From Sellimonas caecigallum (GTDB taxonomy: Bacteria; Bacillota; Clostridia; Lachnospirales; Lachnospiraceae): DNA of 64,000 nucleotides. The stretch is from contig NZ_VIRV01000008.1 in NCBI RefSeq assembly GCF_019754295.1, forward strand, positions 1 through 64,000. Reading direction: 5' to 3'. This document shows, piece by piece, positions 1 to 8,928 of this stretch. The first letter of the stretch is position 1. Each line of letters opens with the position of its first letter. The notes below the pieces were generated by a model. It ran no database searches, was not told the DNA's origin, and saw only the letters and a program-made list of their open reading frames with translations. Both the position numbers and the translations under genes were made by a program.

Positions 1-25
1 TGTGAGAGAAACGGAGGGAAAGCCA

Positions 26-1402
26 ATGAAGAAAAAACTTGTGGCAAGGGTGCTGGCCTCAGCGCTTACAGCTGTATTGGCAGTGACAACGCTGTCAGGC
101 TGTACGTTTGGTTTCGCCAGTGACCCGGATGATCCAAATGAGGTGGAAGAGGAGATTCCGATTGATACTTCTATTGATACATTTGAGTATGATTCCAGTT
201 TGGAAGGAACAAATATTTCTGTTTTGAATTCCAAAGCAGAGATCCAGACGGCCCTGGAGGAGATGGCCAAGATATTTGAGGAAAAGGCAGGGGTACATGT
301 GGAAATCATGCCGGTGTCAGACGGGGATTCTCCTTATACGAAGGTAGTCAGCCTGTACAATTCCGGAACACCGCCGACATTATCGATTTTGGATACAACA
401 GATGTCATCGCTCTGGCCGAAGAAAAAGCGGCAGATTTGTCGAACGAAGCGTGGACAGCGGAAGCGGAAGGTTACCTAACCGAGGTAAATGGACACGTGT
501 ACAGTTTCCCGCTCTGTATTGAAGGAAGAGGAATCATCTATAATAAGTCAGCTATCGAGAAGACACTGGGAGAAGAATTTGACCCTTCAGAAATCAAAAC
601 ACAGGATGATTTTGTGGAGGTGCTTGAGAAGCTGAAGAAGGCCGGAATGGAGAGACCGATTTCTCTTGCAAAGGAAGACTGGTCACTTGGAGCGCACCAG
701 TTACAGTATGTGTACGAAACGTATGACGGAACATCTGCCGGTGCTCAGGAAGTGATCGAGATGATCAAAGACGGCGATCTGGATCTTAAGAGCTACAGCA
801 GAATGAGCGATTTCCTGAACATGTTTGATATTCTCAAAAAATACAATGTGGCACAAAAAGACCCTCTCGGGGCGGATTACGATGAGATGGCCATCGATCT
901 GGCAGATGGAAAAACTGCGTTTTGGCTAAACGGAAACTGGGCATGGCCGAACCTTGAGGAAGCCGGAGCAGAGACAGACGATGAATATGGCTTCCTTCCG
1001 TATTTTATGAATAACGATCCAAGTGATTTTGCAAACCAGCAGATCCAGGGATCTCCGTCCAAGCAGGTTATGCTGGATGGCCAGGTGGCTTCCGAGAAAG
1101 AGCAGGCAGCGGCAAAAGAGTTTCTGAACTGGATCGTATACAGTGAAATCGGACAGCAGATGCTTGTGTATACATGTAATCTGATCCCGCCGTTCCAGAA
1201 TAACCCATACGAACCGACGGACCCGCTCAGCAGAAATATTTATGAGAAGGTACAAAGCGGAGAGGCATTCAACGCATCAGCGATCGTTCCGAATGACCAC
1301 TGGTCAGTGCTCGGCGCTGCAATGCAGAAATATCTGGCGGGCCGCAGTGACAGAGATGAACTGATCGAGTCTATCGAAGACTACTGGGCAGAACAGGAAT
1401 AG
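26..1402 (+). CDS. Sugar ABC transporter substrate-binding lipoprotein
   Basis: Extracellular solute-binding protein (family 1 type) of 458 aa, expected to be lipid-anchored outside the membrane and to hand a sugar to the two permeases encoded next. The ATG at 26 is preferred over an in-frame GTG at 2 because an AGGG-type ribosome binding site lies just upstream and the ATG begins a clean lipoprotein signal peptide: MKKK, a hydrophobic stretch, then lipobox LSGC with the lipidated cysteine at residue 26. An acidic linker (about residues 31-45) follows. The later glycosidase genes suggest sucrose or fructo-oligosaccharides as ligand; this is inferred from context. No ATPase gene is nearby, so a shared MsmK-type ATPase is likely. 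Confidence 0.88.
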   Translation: MKKKLVARVLASALTAVLAVTTLSGCTFGFASDPDDPNEVEEEIPIDTSIDTFEYDSSLEGTNISVLNSKAEIQTALEEMAKIFEEKAGVHVEIMPVSDGDSPYTKVVSLYNSGTPPTLSILDTTDVIALAEEKAADLSNEAWTAEAEGYLTEVNGHVYSFPLCIEGRGIIYNKSAIEKTLGEEFDPSEIKTQDDFVEVLEKLKKAGMERPISLAKEDWSLGAHQLQYVYETYDGTSAGAQEVIEMIKDGDLDLKSYSRMSDFLNMFDILKKYNVAQKDPLGADYDEMAIDLADGKTAFWLNGNWAWPNLEEAGAETDDEYGFLPYFMNNDPSDFANQQIQGSPSKQVMLDGQVASEKEQAAAKEFLNWIVYSEIGQQMLVYTCNLIPPFQNNPYEPTDPLSRNIYEKVQSGEAFNASAIVPNDHWSVLGAAMQKYLAGRSDRDELIESIEDYWAEQE

Positions 1403-1419
1403 GAAAGAAGGGGTAAAAT

Positions 1420-2285
1420 ATGAAATCAAGAAACAAAGGGAAAGATTTCTGTATGTTCGGACTGCCGGGAATGTTCTGTTTTTTCGCGGTCGTGATCGTA
1501 CCGTTTATTTACGGAGTATACCTGACATTTACCGACTGGGATGGGGTTTCCAAAGTAAAAAATTTTATCTGGTTTGAGAACTTTAAAGGCGTGATAAAGA
1601 ATTCTGGACATCACTGCTCCTTACTTTCAAATATGTGATCGTGGTAGTGATTCTTGTAAACGTGATCGCATTTGTGATCGCATATTTACTCACAAGAGGA
1701 ATAAAAGGACAGAATTTCTTCCGGGCAGGATTTTTCACACCAAACCTGATCGGAGGTATCGTACTGGGGTATATCTGGCAGTTCGTGTTCTCCAGAGTAT
1801 TTGTAAGCATCGGGGAGAGTACCGGGTGGGAAATGTTTGAGGCGTCCTGGCTTTCCGATCCGAACCTGGCGTTTGCAGCCCTGGTCCTTGTGAGCGTATG
1901 GCAGCTTTCCGGTTATATGATCCTGATTTATGTGGCAGGATTCATGGGGCTGAGTGAGGATGTAATGGAAGCGGCCAGCATCGACGGAGCGTCGGGATGG
2001 GTAAAGATGAAGAGCATTGTCCTTCCGCTTATGATGTCGTCCATCACAATCTGCCTGTTCCTCACATTGTCAAAAGCATTCATGGTTTACGATGTCAACC
2101 TTTCATTGACATCAGGAGGACCTTACGGGACAACAGAGATGGCCGCTATGCACGTGTATGAAAAGGCATTTACATCGAGACAGTTTGGCGTAGGACAGGC
2201 GGAAGCGTTGATTCTGTTTATTGTAGTAGCATGTATCAGCGGAATTCAGGTATACCTGACAAAGAAACAGGAGGTGGAAGCATAA
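1420..2285 (+). pseudogene. Sugar ABC transporter permease (MalF/UgpA type), frameshifted
   Basis: First permease of the importer, split over two frames. The N-terminal part runs from ATG 1420 in one frame (one membrane segment, then FTDWDG) and meets a stop at 1636-1638. From about 1602 the homologous sequence continues in another frame (FWTSLL, then several membrane segments) to the stop at 2283-2285. The junction sits in AAAGAATTCTGG around 1597-1607, where one base appears to be missing. Restoring it would give about 288 aa, normal for this family, with the EAA-loop (EAASIDGASG) intact near 1970-2000. It may be a real null mutation or a sequencing/assembly error. The stop overlaps the next gene's ATG by one base (TAATG). 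Confidence 0.8.
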
Positions 2286-3145
2286 TGAAACAGACGACAA
2301 TCGGAGGAACAAAGAGAAAAGCGGCAAATGCCCTGGCAATGATCGGCCTGATCATTATATTCATCGCATACATGTTTCCTTTCATCATGGTCGTGATAAA
2401 CTCTCTCAAACAGAAGAGGGATATTATCAAAAGCCCGTTCTCCTGGCTGTTTACGATCAAAGGGTTGTCCTTTGACAATTTTGTAAAAGCATTTACACAG
2501 ATGGATTTCCTGAATGCTTTCAAAAACTCTCTGATCGTAACGGTTACTGCGACCGTACTTGTGACGCTTCTGGCGTCAATGCTGGCATATTACATCGTGC
2601 GGAACAACAATATCGTTTCCAAGATCACATTTGCGCTGATGGTTGCATCCATGATCATTCCGTTCCAGGCAATCATGATTCCTCTGGTAAGCATCTACGG
2701 CGGTACTTTGAACATACTGAACCACAGACTGACGTTGATATTCATGCACACCGGATTTTCCATGGCCATGTCGGTATTCATGTTCCACGGATTCATCAAG
2801 GGGAATGTGCCGATTGCGTTGGAGGAAGCAGCTTACATTGATGGATGCACCCATTCACAGACATTTTTCAAGATCGTGCTTCCGCTTTTGAAGCCGATCA
2901 TTTCAACGATGGTAATCCTCAATTCACTGGCGTTTTGGAATGATTACCTCCTTCCGTCACTTGTGCTGACAGATAAAAAGCTTCTGACTTTGCCGCTTTC
3001 TACATATAGTTTCTATGGTACATATTCTGCAGATTACGGAACGATCATGGCAGGACTGCTGTTATGTGTTCTCCCGATTCTCATTTTGTATATCGTCCTT
3101 CAGAAACAGATCATCGGCGGTGTTGTTGCAGGTGCAGTGAAATAG
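2285..3145 (+). CDS. Sugar ABC transporter permease (MalG/AraQ type)
   Basis: Second inner-membrane permease of the importer, 286 aa with about six predicted membrane segments. The EAA signature that contacts the ATPase is present in the C-terminal half (EEAAYIDGCTHSQTF). The ATG at 2285 is chosen because GGAGGTGG lies just upstream and it overlaps the preceding stop, so the two permeases should be translationally coupled. An in-frame upstream start at 2231 would fall inside the previous permease. Substrate is inferred only from neighbours (sucrose or fructosides). Confidence 0.87.
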   Translation: MKQTTIGGTKRKAANALAMIGLIIIFIAYMFPFIMVVINSLKQKRDIIKSPFSWLFTIKGLSFDNFVKAFTQMDFLNAFKNSLIVTVTATVLVTLLASMLAYYIVRNNNIVSKITFALMVASMIIPFQAIMIPLVSIYGGTLNILNHRLTLIFMHTGFSMAMSVFMFHGFIKGNVPIALEEAAYIDGCTHSQTFFKIVLPLLKPIISTMVILNSLAFWNDYLLPSLVLTDKKLLTLPLSTYSFYGTYSADYGTIMAGLLLCVLPILILYIVLQKQIIGGVVAGAVK

Positions 3146-3159
3146 AGAAAGAAATGGTA

Positions 3160-3188
3160 AGAGGGTATAGCTGTGCGTACCCTCTTTT
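3160..3188 (+). terminator. Hairpin between permease and GH32 gene
   Basis: An 8-bp perfect inverted repeat (AGAGGGTA with TACCCTCT, 10-nt loop) followed by four T residues, directly after the permease stop. The short T run suggests partial termination, which would lower expression of the glycosidases relative to the transporter. Confidence 0.55.
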
Positions 3189-3226
3189 GCCTCATCACAG
3201 ACAAATATAATGGAGAAATGACAGAT

Positions 3227-4555
3227 ATGAAAAAAGACAGAATACATTTAAAAGCACCGGGAAACTGGATCAATGATCCCAACGGTTTTATCTATTATAA
3301 AGGATTGTACCACCTTTTCTACCAGTATTTTCCGTATGCCCCGAAGTGGGGAACGATGCATTGGGGGCATGCAGTGAGCCCTGATCTGGTAAACTGGGAA
3401 CACTGCGGGGTTGCACTGTTCCCTACTCGATACGAAGATCAAAATGGCTGTTTTTCAGGAAGTGCGGTTGAGCATGACGGCAAGATGTATCTTTATTACA
3501 CCGGAGTACACTATGACGTTGTAAACCCAGAGAATATACACAAAAATCCGAATGACAGATATGAATCCACTCAGCTGATGATTTGTTCGGAAGACGGATT
3601 TTCCTTCGACAATTTCAACGGGAAGAGGGTTATTATTCCGCCTTTTTCAGACCGTGAACAGGCGGATCGCACGCACACGCGAGATCCCAAAGTGTGGAGA
3701 GGGAAGGATGCCTGGTATATGGTACTGGGAAGCAGGACGAAGGATGACAGAGGGCAGCTTCTCTTTTACAGAAGTATGGATCTGATAGAGTGGAAGCCGG
3801 TAAGCCGCGTGACAAAGGAGACGACACTTGGATGGATGTGGGAATGCCCGGATCTGTTCCGGACTGAAGGCGGAGATGTGTTAATGCTTTCTCCTATGGG
3901 AGTAGTGAATGATGGGAAAAGGGAGGCAAATCATGCGGTCTGTCTTCCGATAGAATTTGATGAGCACAGCTGTTCTGTACAGTTTTCAGAGAATTTTCAG
4001 TTTGTGGATTATGGACTTGATCTGTATGCACCGCAGAGTACTGTTGATAAAGACGGGCGCCGTGTGATGGTAGGATGGATGCGGATGCCGGAAGCTGTGG
4101 AGGGCAGATGGCGAGGAATGTTTTGTATCCCACGCGTTGTGGAGAGAAAAGGAGAACACATTTATTTTCGGGTTCATCCAAATGTGGAGAAGGCTTATCA
4201 AAAGCAGATCGCTTCTCCGACGGAAGCCGGAAAAGCAGGGTACAGGTTGAGCCTGGATCTTGAAGAAGGGGAAATGATCGATATTGGAGGATATAAGATC
4301 TGGAGAAAAGGAAAACGTATCATCACAGACCGGACAGCGGTGTTTGCCGCACATGATAGCTGGCGGATGCAGGCCGAGACTCCTGAGATCAGAGAAGGAG
4401 ACCATTTAGACATCTATGTAGATCAGAATCTGATCGAGATTTATGTAAATAACGGAGAATACGTATTGAGCAGCGTCGTATATGGATTGAGCACAGAAAT
4501 AAAAGGGAAACCATCGGGCGAATGGTGTCTGTATGCGGCAGAAAGCAACAAGTGA
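3227..4555 (+). CDS. GH32 beta-fructofuranosidase / sucrose-6-phosphate hydrolase
   Basis: Glycoside hydrolase family 32, 442 aa, no signal peptide, so a cytoplasmic enzyme cleaving beta-fructosides such as sucrose or short fructans. All three acidic active-site motifs are present: WINDPNG with nucleophile Asp17, RDP with transition-state stabiliser Asp153, and WECPD with acid/base Glu206. The C-terminal part is the usual beta-sandwich. The ATG at 3227 has GGAGA at a suitable distance; an in-frame ATG at 3218 is too close to that site, and the start at 3173 lies inside the upstream hairpin. Phosphorylated versus free sucrose cannot be decided, but ABC-type uptake favours the unphosphorylated sugar. 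Confidence 0.88.
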   Translation: MKKDRIHLKAPGNWINDPNGFIYYKGLYHLFYQYFPYAPKWGTMHWGHAVSPDLVNWEHCGVALFPTRYEDQNGCFSGSAVEHDGKMYLYYTGVHYDVVNPENIHKNPNDRYESTQLMICSEDGFSFDNFNGKRVIIPPFSDREQADRTHTRDPKVWRGKDAWYMVLGSRTKDDRGQLLFYRSMDLIEWKPVSRVTKETTLGWMWECPDLFRTEGGDVLMLSPMGVVNDGKREANHAVCLPIEFDEHSCSVQFSENFQFVDYGLDLYAPQSTVDKDGRRVMVGWMRMPEAVEGRWRGMFCIPRVVERKGEHIYFRVHPNVEKAYQKQIASPTEAGKAGYRLSLDLEEGEMIDIGGYKIWRKGKRIITDRTAVFAAHDSWRMQAETPEIREGDHLDIYVDQNLIEIYVNNGEYVLSSVVYGLSTEIKGKPSGEWCLYAAESNK

Positions 4556-4570
4556 TTCTTGGAGGAAATT

Positions 4571-6406
4571 ATGAGAAAAGATGAGATATTTCAGAGACGG
4601 CTGGGACGGCACCATGATGAATTGAGATGGCTTTACATGGAGCTGTATGAAAACGGGGATATGTTTGCAGAACTGTGCGATAATCTGTATCAGTTTTACT
4701 GCAAACGGAATGCACGGCTAAGAAAAAGAGATATGCAAAGAGAAAAAAATCCCGACTGGTTCAAGAAAAATGACATGCTGGGAATGATGCTTTACATCGA
4801 TAACTTTGCCGGAGATTTGAATGGGGTAAAAGACAAACTTTCTTACCTGGAATCATGCAATGTGAACTGTATCCACCTGATGCCTTTCCTGGATTCTCCA
4901 AAAGGTCGTTCCGACGGAGGATATGCGGTGGCGGATTTTCGGAAAGTGAAACCGGATCTTGGGACGATGCAGGATCTTGCATCCCTGGCGGATGCGTGCC
5001 ATGAGAAAGGTATGAATGTATGTATGGATTTTGTCATGAACCATACGTCGGAAGAACATGAATGGGCTGTGCGCGCGAGAAGAGGGGAAAGCGAGTACAT
5101 GAGCCGATATTTCTTTTATGACAGTGATGAGATACCAAGGAGATACGAGGAGACAGTGCCGCAGGTATTCCCGGCTACAGCGCCCGGGAATTTTACATGG
5201 CTTCCCGATGCGGGACATTATGTAATGACTACTTTCTACCCGTATCAGTGGGACTTGAACTACAGAAATCCACGGGTATTCAATGAGATGATGTACAACT
5301 TCCTTTTCCTGGCAAATCAGGGGATAGATATCATCCGTATCGACGCAGTTCCCTACATATGGAAAGAGCTGGGAACCCAGTGCAGGAATCTTCCGAAGGT
5401 CCACACGATCGTGCGGATGATGCGCATGATCAGCGAGATCGTATGTCCGAGCGTACTGCTTCTGGGAGAAGTCGTGATGGAACCGGAGAAAGTAGCTCCG
5501 TATTTCGGGACAGTGGAGAAACCGGAGTGCCATATGCTTTACAATGTGACGACAATGGCGACGATATGGAATACCGTCGCAACCAAGGACGTGCGCCTTC
5601 TCAGGAAACAGATGGATATGGTATATACACTGCCGCGGGAATATACATTCCTGAATTATCTCAGATGTCATGACGACATAGGATGGGGATTGGATTTTTC
5701 TTCACTCAAAGAGTGGAAAATGGAAGAAATCCCGCACAAGCGATTTCTGAATGACTATTTTACCGGAAAGATTGAGGGAAGTGTGAGCAGGGGCGAACTG
5801 TACAATGATGATCCGGTAACATGTGATGCCAGATTTTGCGGGACAACCGCATCTATGTGCGGAATTGAGAGTGCCGGATTTGAGAAGGATAAAGAAAAAC
5901 TTGACGATGCTATCGCCCTGGATCTCATGCTCCACGCATATATTTTTTGCCAGTCCGGGATCCCTATGCTGTACAGCGGAGATGAGATCGGACAGATAAA
6001 TGACTATAGCTACAAAGAAGACCCGGACAAGGCGGGAGATTCCCGCTACATTCACCGCGGAAAATTTCTGTGGGAATTTGCAAAAAAGCGCAGAGATGAA
6101 ACGGTTATGCAGGGGAAAGTCTTCCAGGGGCTGAACCGCCTGGAAAAAATCCGAAAGGCGGAGAATGTGTTTGGATCCTCGGCGGAGGTCTACACATACG
6201 ATGTCCACAATGACGCCGTACTTTGTATCATGCGCAGAACAGAAAAAGATGTGTTTTTCGGAATATTTAACTTTGGCAGCAGGGACGAGACTGCGTGGAT
6301 GAAAGAAGAGGGAACGTTTGTAGATCTTCTGACAGGAAGGAAGATGACTGTGGAAAATATCACAGTTCCAAAGCACGGATTCTACTGGTTAAGATCAGAC
6401 AGGTAA
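4571..6406 (+). CDS. GH13 amylosucrase-like alpha-glucosyl enzyme
   Basis: Glycoside hydrolase family 13 protein of 611 aa, close in length and motifs to subfamily 4 (amylosucrase and sucrose hydrolase). The catalytic triad is visible: RIDAV with nucleophile Asp258, LLGE with acid/base Glu300, and RCHDDIGW with stabiliser Asp368. The HDDIGW form and long helical N-terminus are typical of amylosucrases. Expected chemistry is cleavage of sucrose with glucosyl transfer to glucan or water; a sucrose-phosphorylase-like activity cannot be excluded. ATG 4571 follows GGAGG at 4561, 15 nt after the GH32 stop, so both glycosidases share a transcript. Confidence 0.82.
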   Translation: MRKDEIFQRRLGRHHDELRWLYMELYENGDMFAELCDNLYQFYCKRNARLRKRDMQREKNPDWFKKNDMLGMMLYIDNFAGDLNGVKDKLSYLESCNVNCIHLMPFLDSPKGRSDGGYAVADFRKVKPDLGTMQDLASLADACHEKGMNVCMDFVMNHTSEEHEWAVRARRGESEYMSRYFFYDSDEIPRRYEETVPQVFPATAPGNFTWLPDAGHYVMTTFYPYQWDLNYRNPRVFNEMMYNFLFLANQGIDIIRIDAVPYIWKELGTQCRNLPKVHTIVRMMRMISEIVCPSVLLLGEVVMEPEKVAPYFGTVEKPECHMLYNVTTMATIWNTVATKDVRLLRKQMDMVYTLPREYTFLNYLRCHDDIGWGLDFSSLKEWKMEEIPHKRFLNDYFTGKIEGSVSRGELYNDDPVTCDARFCGTTASMCGIESAGFEKDKEKLDDAIALDLMLHAYIFCQSGIPMLYSGDEIGQINDYSYKEDPDKAGDSRYIHRGKFLWEFAKKRRDETVMQGKVFQGLNRLEKIRKAENVFGSSAEVYTYDVHNDAVLCIMRRTEKDVFFGIFNFGSRDETAWMKEEGTFVDLLTGRKMTVENITVPKHGFYWLRSDR

Positions 6407-6517
6407 TCAGGAACGAGCACAGCAAAACTAGATTCAGAAAAAACTCCTTGTATGAAAGTACAAATTGATTTATCATATTTATATCTGAGAATATAGAAAA
6501 CCAGAAAGGAGAGTATT

Positions 6518-7558
6518 ATGAAAAAGTTGTGTTCAATCCTGCTCGTCATGGCTATGACAGCATCCATGCTGATGGGATGCGGCGGAAAAGGCCAGGACAG
6601 CGACAAAGAAGGAAAAAAAGAGACGACAAAACAGGAACAGAAGGCAGACCCGGTGGAGGTAAATGTCATGGCACTGAAAGGGCCGACAGCCATGGGAATG
6701 GTCAAATTCATGAATGATTCCGACGAAGGAACATTGGAGGATGACAATACGTATCAATTCCAGATCGCGGCATCGGCAGACGAAGTCACACCGAAGCTTG
6801 TGCAGGGAGAGGCAGATATCGCGGCTGTCCCGGCGAACCTGGCATCTGTTCTCTACAATAACACAAAGGGAAAAGTACAGGTGCTTGCAATCAACACCCT
6901 CGGTGTACTCTACATAGTGGAAAGTGGCGATACCGTTCAGTCTGCGGCAGATCTGAAAGGAAAGACCATCTATGCAAGCGGCAAAGGCTCCACACCGGAA
7001 TATGCTCTTTCCTACATTTTAAGCTCTAATGGGATCGATCCGGCATCAGATGTGAAGATCGAATGGAAGAGTGAACATTCTGAGTGCGTGGCTGCTTTGG
7101 CAAATGATCCAAATGGCATCGCCATGCTTCCGGAACCTTTCGTTACGACAGCGCAGACAAAGAACCCAAACATTCGCGTGGCTCTGGATCTCACGGAAGA
7201 GTGGGATAAGATTCAGGAGGGAAAAGAGGAAAAAAGCGCGCTGCTCACGGGTGTTGTCGTTGCCAGGACAGATTTCGTAAAGGAGAATCCGGAGGCGGTA
7301 GAGAGCTTTTTGGATAACTATGAAGAATCTGTGGAATATGTAAATGAAAATACGCAAGAGGCGGCAAAGCTCGTTGGAAAATACGGGATCGTGACAGAAG
7401 AAGTCGCAAAGACAGCGCTTCCGAAATGCAATATCACATTTGTTGATGGAGATGATATGAAAGAGCAGCTTTCAGGATACCTTGCTGTTCTTTCCGAACA
7501 AAATCCAAAATCCATAGGAGGAGCACTGCCGAAAGATGACTTCTATTACAGCAGATAG
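6518..7558 (+). CDS. ABC transporter substrate-binding lipoprotein (NitT/TauT, NMT1-like)
   Basis: Lipoprotein of 346 aa with an N-terminal signal peptide ending in a lipobox-like LMGC (Cys21), then a Lys/Asp/Glu-rich linker. The rest resembles the SsuA/TauA/ThiY-type periplasmic-binding fold: an early MALKGPTAMGM segment, GEADIAAVPANLA, then the second-lobe AADLKGK and MLPEPF regions. It is the first gene of an importer operon with overlapping permease and ATPase genes. The ligand could be a sulfonate, thiamine precursor or similar small organic compound; nothing in the sequence decides. GAAAGGAG lies just upstream of the ATG. Confidence 0.82.
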   Translation: MKKLCSILLVMAMTASMLMGCGGKGQDSDKEGKKETTKQEQKADPVEVNVMALKGPTAMGMVKFMNDSDEGTLEDDNTYQFQIAASADEVTPKLVQGEADIAAVPANLASVLYNNTKGKVQVLAINTLGVLYIVESGDTVQSAADLKGKTIYASGKGSTPEYALSYILSSNGIDPASDVKIEWKSEHSECVAALANDPNGIAMLPEPFVTTAQTKNPNIRVALDLTEEWDKIQEGKEEKSALLTGVVVARTDFVKENPEAVESFLDNYEESVEYVNENTQEAAKLVGKYGIVTEEVAKTALPKCNITFVDGDDMKEQLSGYLAVLSEQNPKSIGGALPKDDFYYSR

Positions 7559-8309
7559 AGAGAAAAAACGAAAAATCAGAATATGGGCTGTAGTGGTCTG
7601 GCTGCTGATATGGCAGGCAGTCAGTATGTGGATTGGACAGGAGATACTGCTTGTATCTCCTGTTGCTGTATTGCTGAGACTTTTGGAACTGATCCGGACG
7701 AAACTGTTCTGGCAGTCTATCGGATTTTCCGTTATGAGGATCGTCGGAGGATTCCTTCTGGCAATGCTTCTATCTGTCATAGGTGCCGGACTTTCCTCCA
7801 GATTTCGGAAGGTTCAGGAATTTCTCGCACCGGCAGTTCTGGCAGTCAAGGCAGTCCCGGTGGCATCATTTGTCATTCTTGTGCTCATCTGGGTTTCATC
7901 GGAAAATCTGTCTGTTGTCATTTCATTTTTGATGGTGTTTCCGATCCTGTACACGAATGTATTGGACGGCATCAAGAGTATGGACGCGAAACTTCTGGAG
8001 ATGGCGGAAGTATTTGACATCCCGGAAAGTGTCAGGATACGGTATATCTATGTGCAGCAGGTACTGCCTTTTTTCCGTACCGGGTGTTCGGTAGGGCTTG
8101 GGCTTTGTTGGAAAGCGGGAATCGCAGCAGAAGTCATCGGCATACCGGACGGATCCATCGGGGAACAGCTTTACGAAGCAAAAGTTTACTTGAATACACC
8201 CGACCTTTTTGCGTGGACAGTTGTGATCATCGTCATTAGTCTCGTGTTTGAAAGGCTGTTTCTATGGATAGTAGACAGGCTGGTATATCGGATGGAAAGG
8301 ATGGAATAG
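7536..8309 (+). CDS. ABC transporter permease (SsuC/TauC/ThiX-like)
   Basis: Membrane component of 257 aa with about six hydrophobic segments and a binding-protein-dependent transport loop in the central part (MAEVFDIPESVRIRYIYVQQ, followed by a GLCWKAGIAAEVIG stretch typical of the nitrate/sulfonate group). The ATG at 7536 overlaps the 3' end of the binding-protein gene by 23 nt and has GGAGGAG at 7517-7523, implying translational coupling. Confidence 0.82.
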   Translation: MTSITADREKKRKIRIWAVVVWLLIWQAVSMWIGQEILLVSPVAVLLRLLELIRTKLFWQSIGFSVMRIVGGFLLAMLLSVIGAGLSSRFRKVQEFLAPAVLAVKAVPVASFVILVLIWVSSENLSVVISFLMVFPILYTNVLDGIKSMDAKLLEMAEVFDIPESVRIRYIYVQQVLPFFRTGCSVGLGLCWKAGIAAEVIGIPDGSIGEQLYEAKVYLNTPDLFAWTVVIIVISLVFERLFLWIVDRLVYRMERME

Positions 8310-8310
8310 C

Positions 8311-8916
8311 ATGAAGAATGCCATTGAGATCGTAAATCTGACAAAATCCTACGGAGACAACACAGTTTTTTCCGGTCTTACACTGTCTATCCCGAAAGGG
8401 AAGACGACGTGCATTATGGCGCCGTCCGGAACAGGGAAGACAACACTTCTTAGAATACTGATGGGTTTGGAGGAGTGTGACAGCGGCAGTGTGACAGGGC
8501 TTCAGGATATGAAAAAAAGCGCTGTGTTCCAGGAAGACAGACTCTGTGAGAATCTCAGTGCGTCTGCAAATATACGGCTTGTAAGACGCAAAAGCGTCCA
8601 CAGGCAGGAGAAAAAGGAACGGGAGGAAGTACGCAAAGCTATGGAGGCTGCGGGACTTTCCGGATGTGAAAATCAGCCGGTGCGGGAGCTTTCCGGAGGC
8701 ATGAGAAGAAGGGTTGCCCTCCTTCGGGCGCTGTATGCAGAGTGGGATGTGCTTTTTTTGGACGAGCCCTTTAAGGGGCTTGATAAAGAAATGAAAGAGA
8801 AGATCATGGAATACACGAAAAAATCCTGTGAAGGAAAGACTGTGCTGTTTGTGACGCATGAGGAGGAGGAAGCACTCAGGATGGGAGAAATCTATCGGTT
8901 GGGAGAAAGCCAGTAA
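8311..8916 (+). CDS. ABC transporter ATP-binding protein (NitT/TauT type)
   Basis: Short ATPase of 201 aa that would power the importer encoded just upstream (one nucleotide between stop and ATG). Visible motifs: Walker A MAPSGTGKTT near residues 32-41, signature LSGGMRR near residue 128, Walker B VLFLDEP near residue 147, and the H-loop VTHEEEE near residue 179. It is shorter than most relatives (about 240-260 aa), with a reduced C-terminus, but all catalytic motifs are intact. Confidence 0.87.
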   Translation: MKNAIEIVNLTKSYGDNTVFSGLTLSIPKGKTTCIMAPSGTGKTTLLRILMGLEECDSGSVTGLQDMKKSAVFQEDRLCENLSASANIRLVRRKSVHRQEKKEREEVRKAMEAAGLSGCENQPVRELSGGMRRRVALLRALYAEWDVLFLDEPFKGLDKEMKEKIMEYTKKSCEGKTVLFVTHEEEEALRMGEIYRLGESQ

Positions 8917-8928
8917 AGGAGGAAAAGG

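Noticed and set aside
4853-5671. 272-aa open frame on the minus strand
   Set aside because: It is antisense to the GH13 gene and lacks any recognisable domain.
6407-6517. TPP riboswitch before the NMT1-like binding protein
   Set aside because: CTGAGA occurs at about 6484-6489, but the region is too short, the element lies too near the start codon, and the other conserved parts of the motif are absent.
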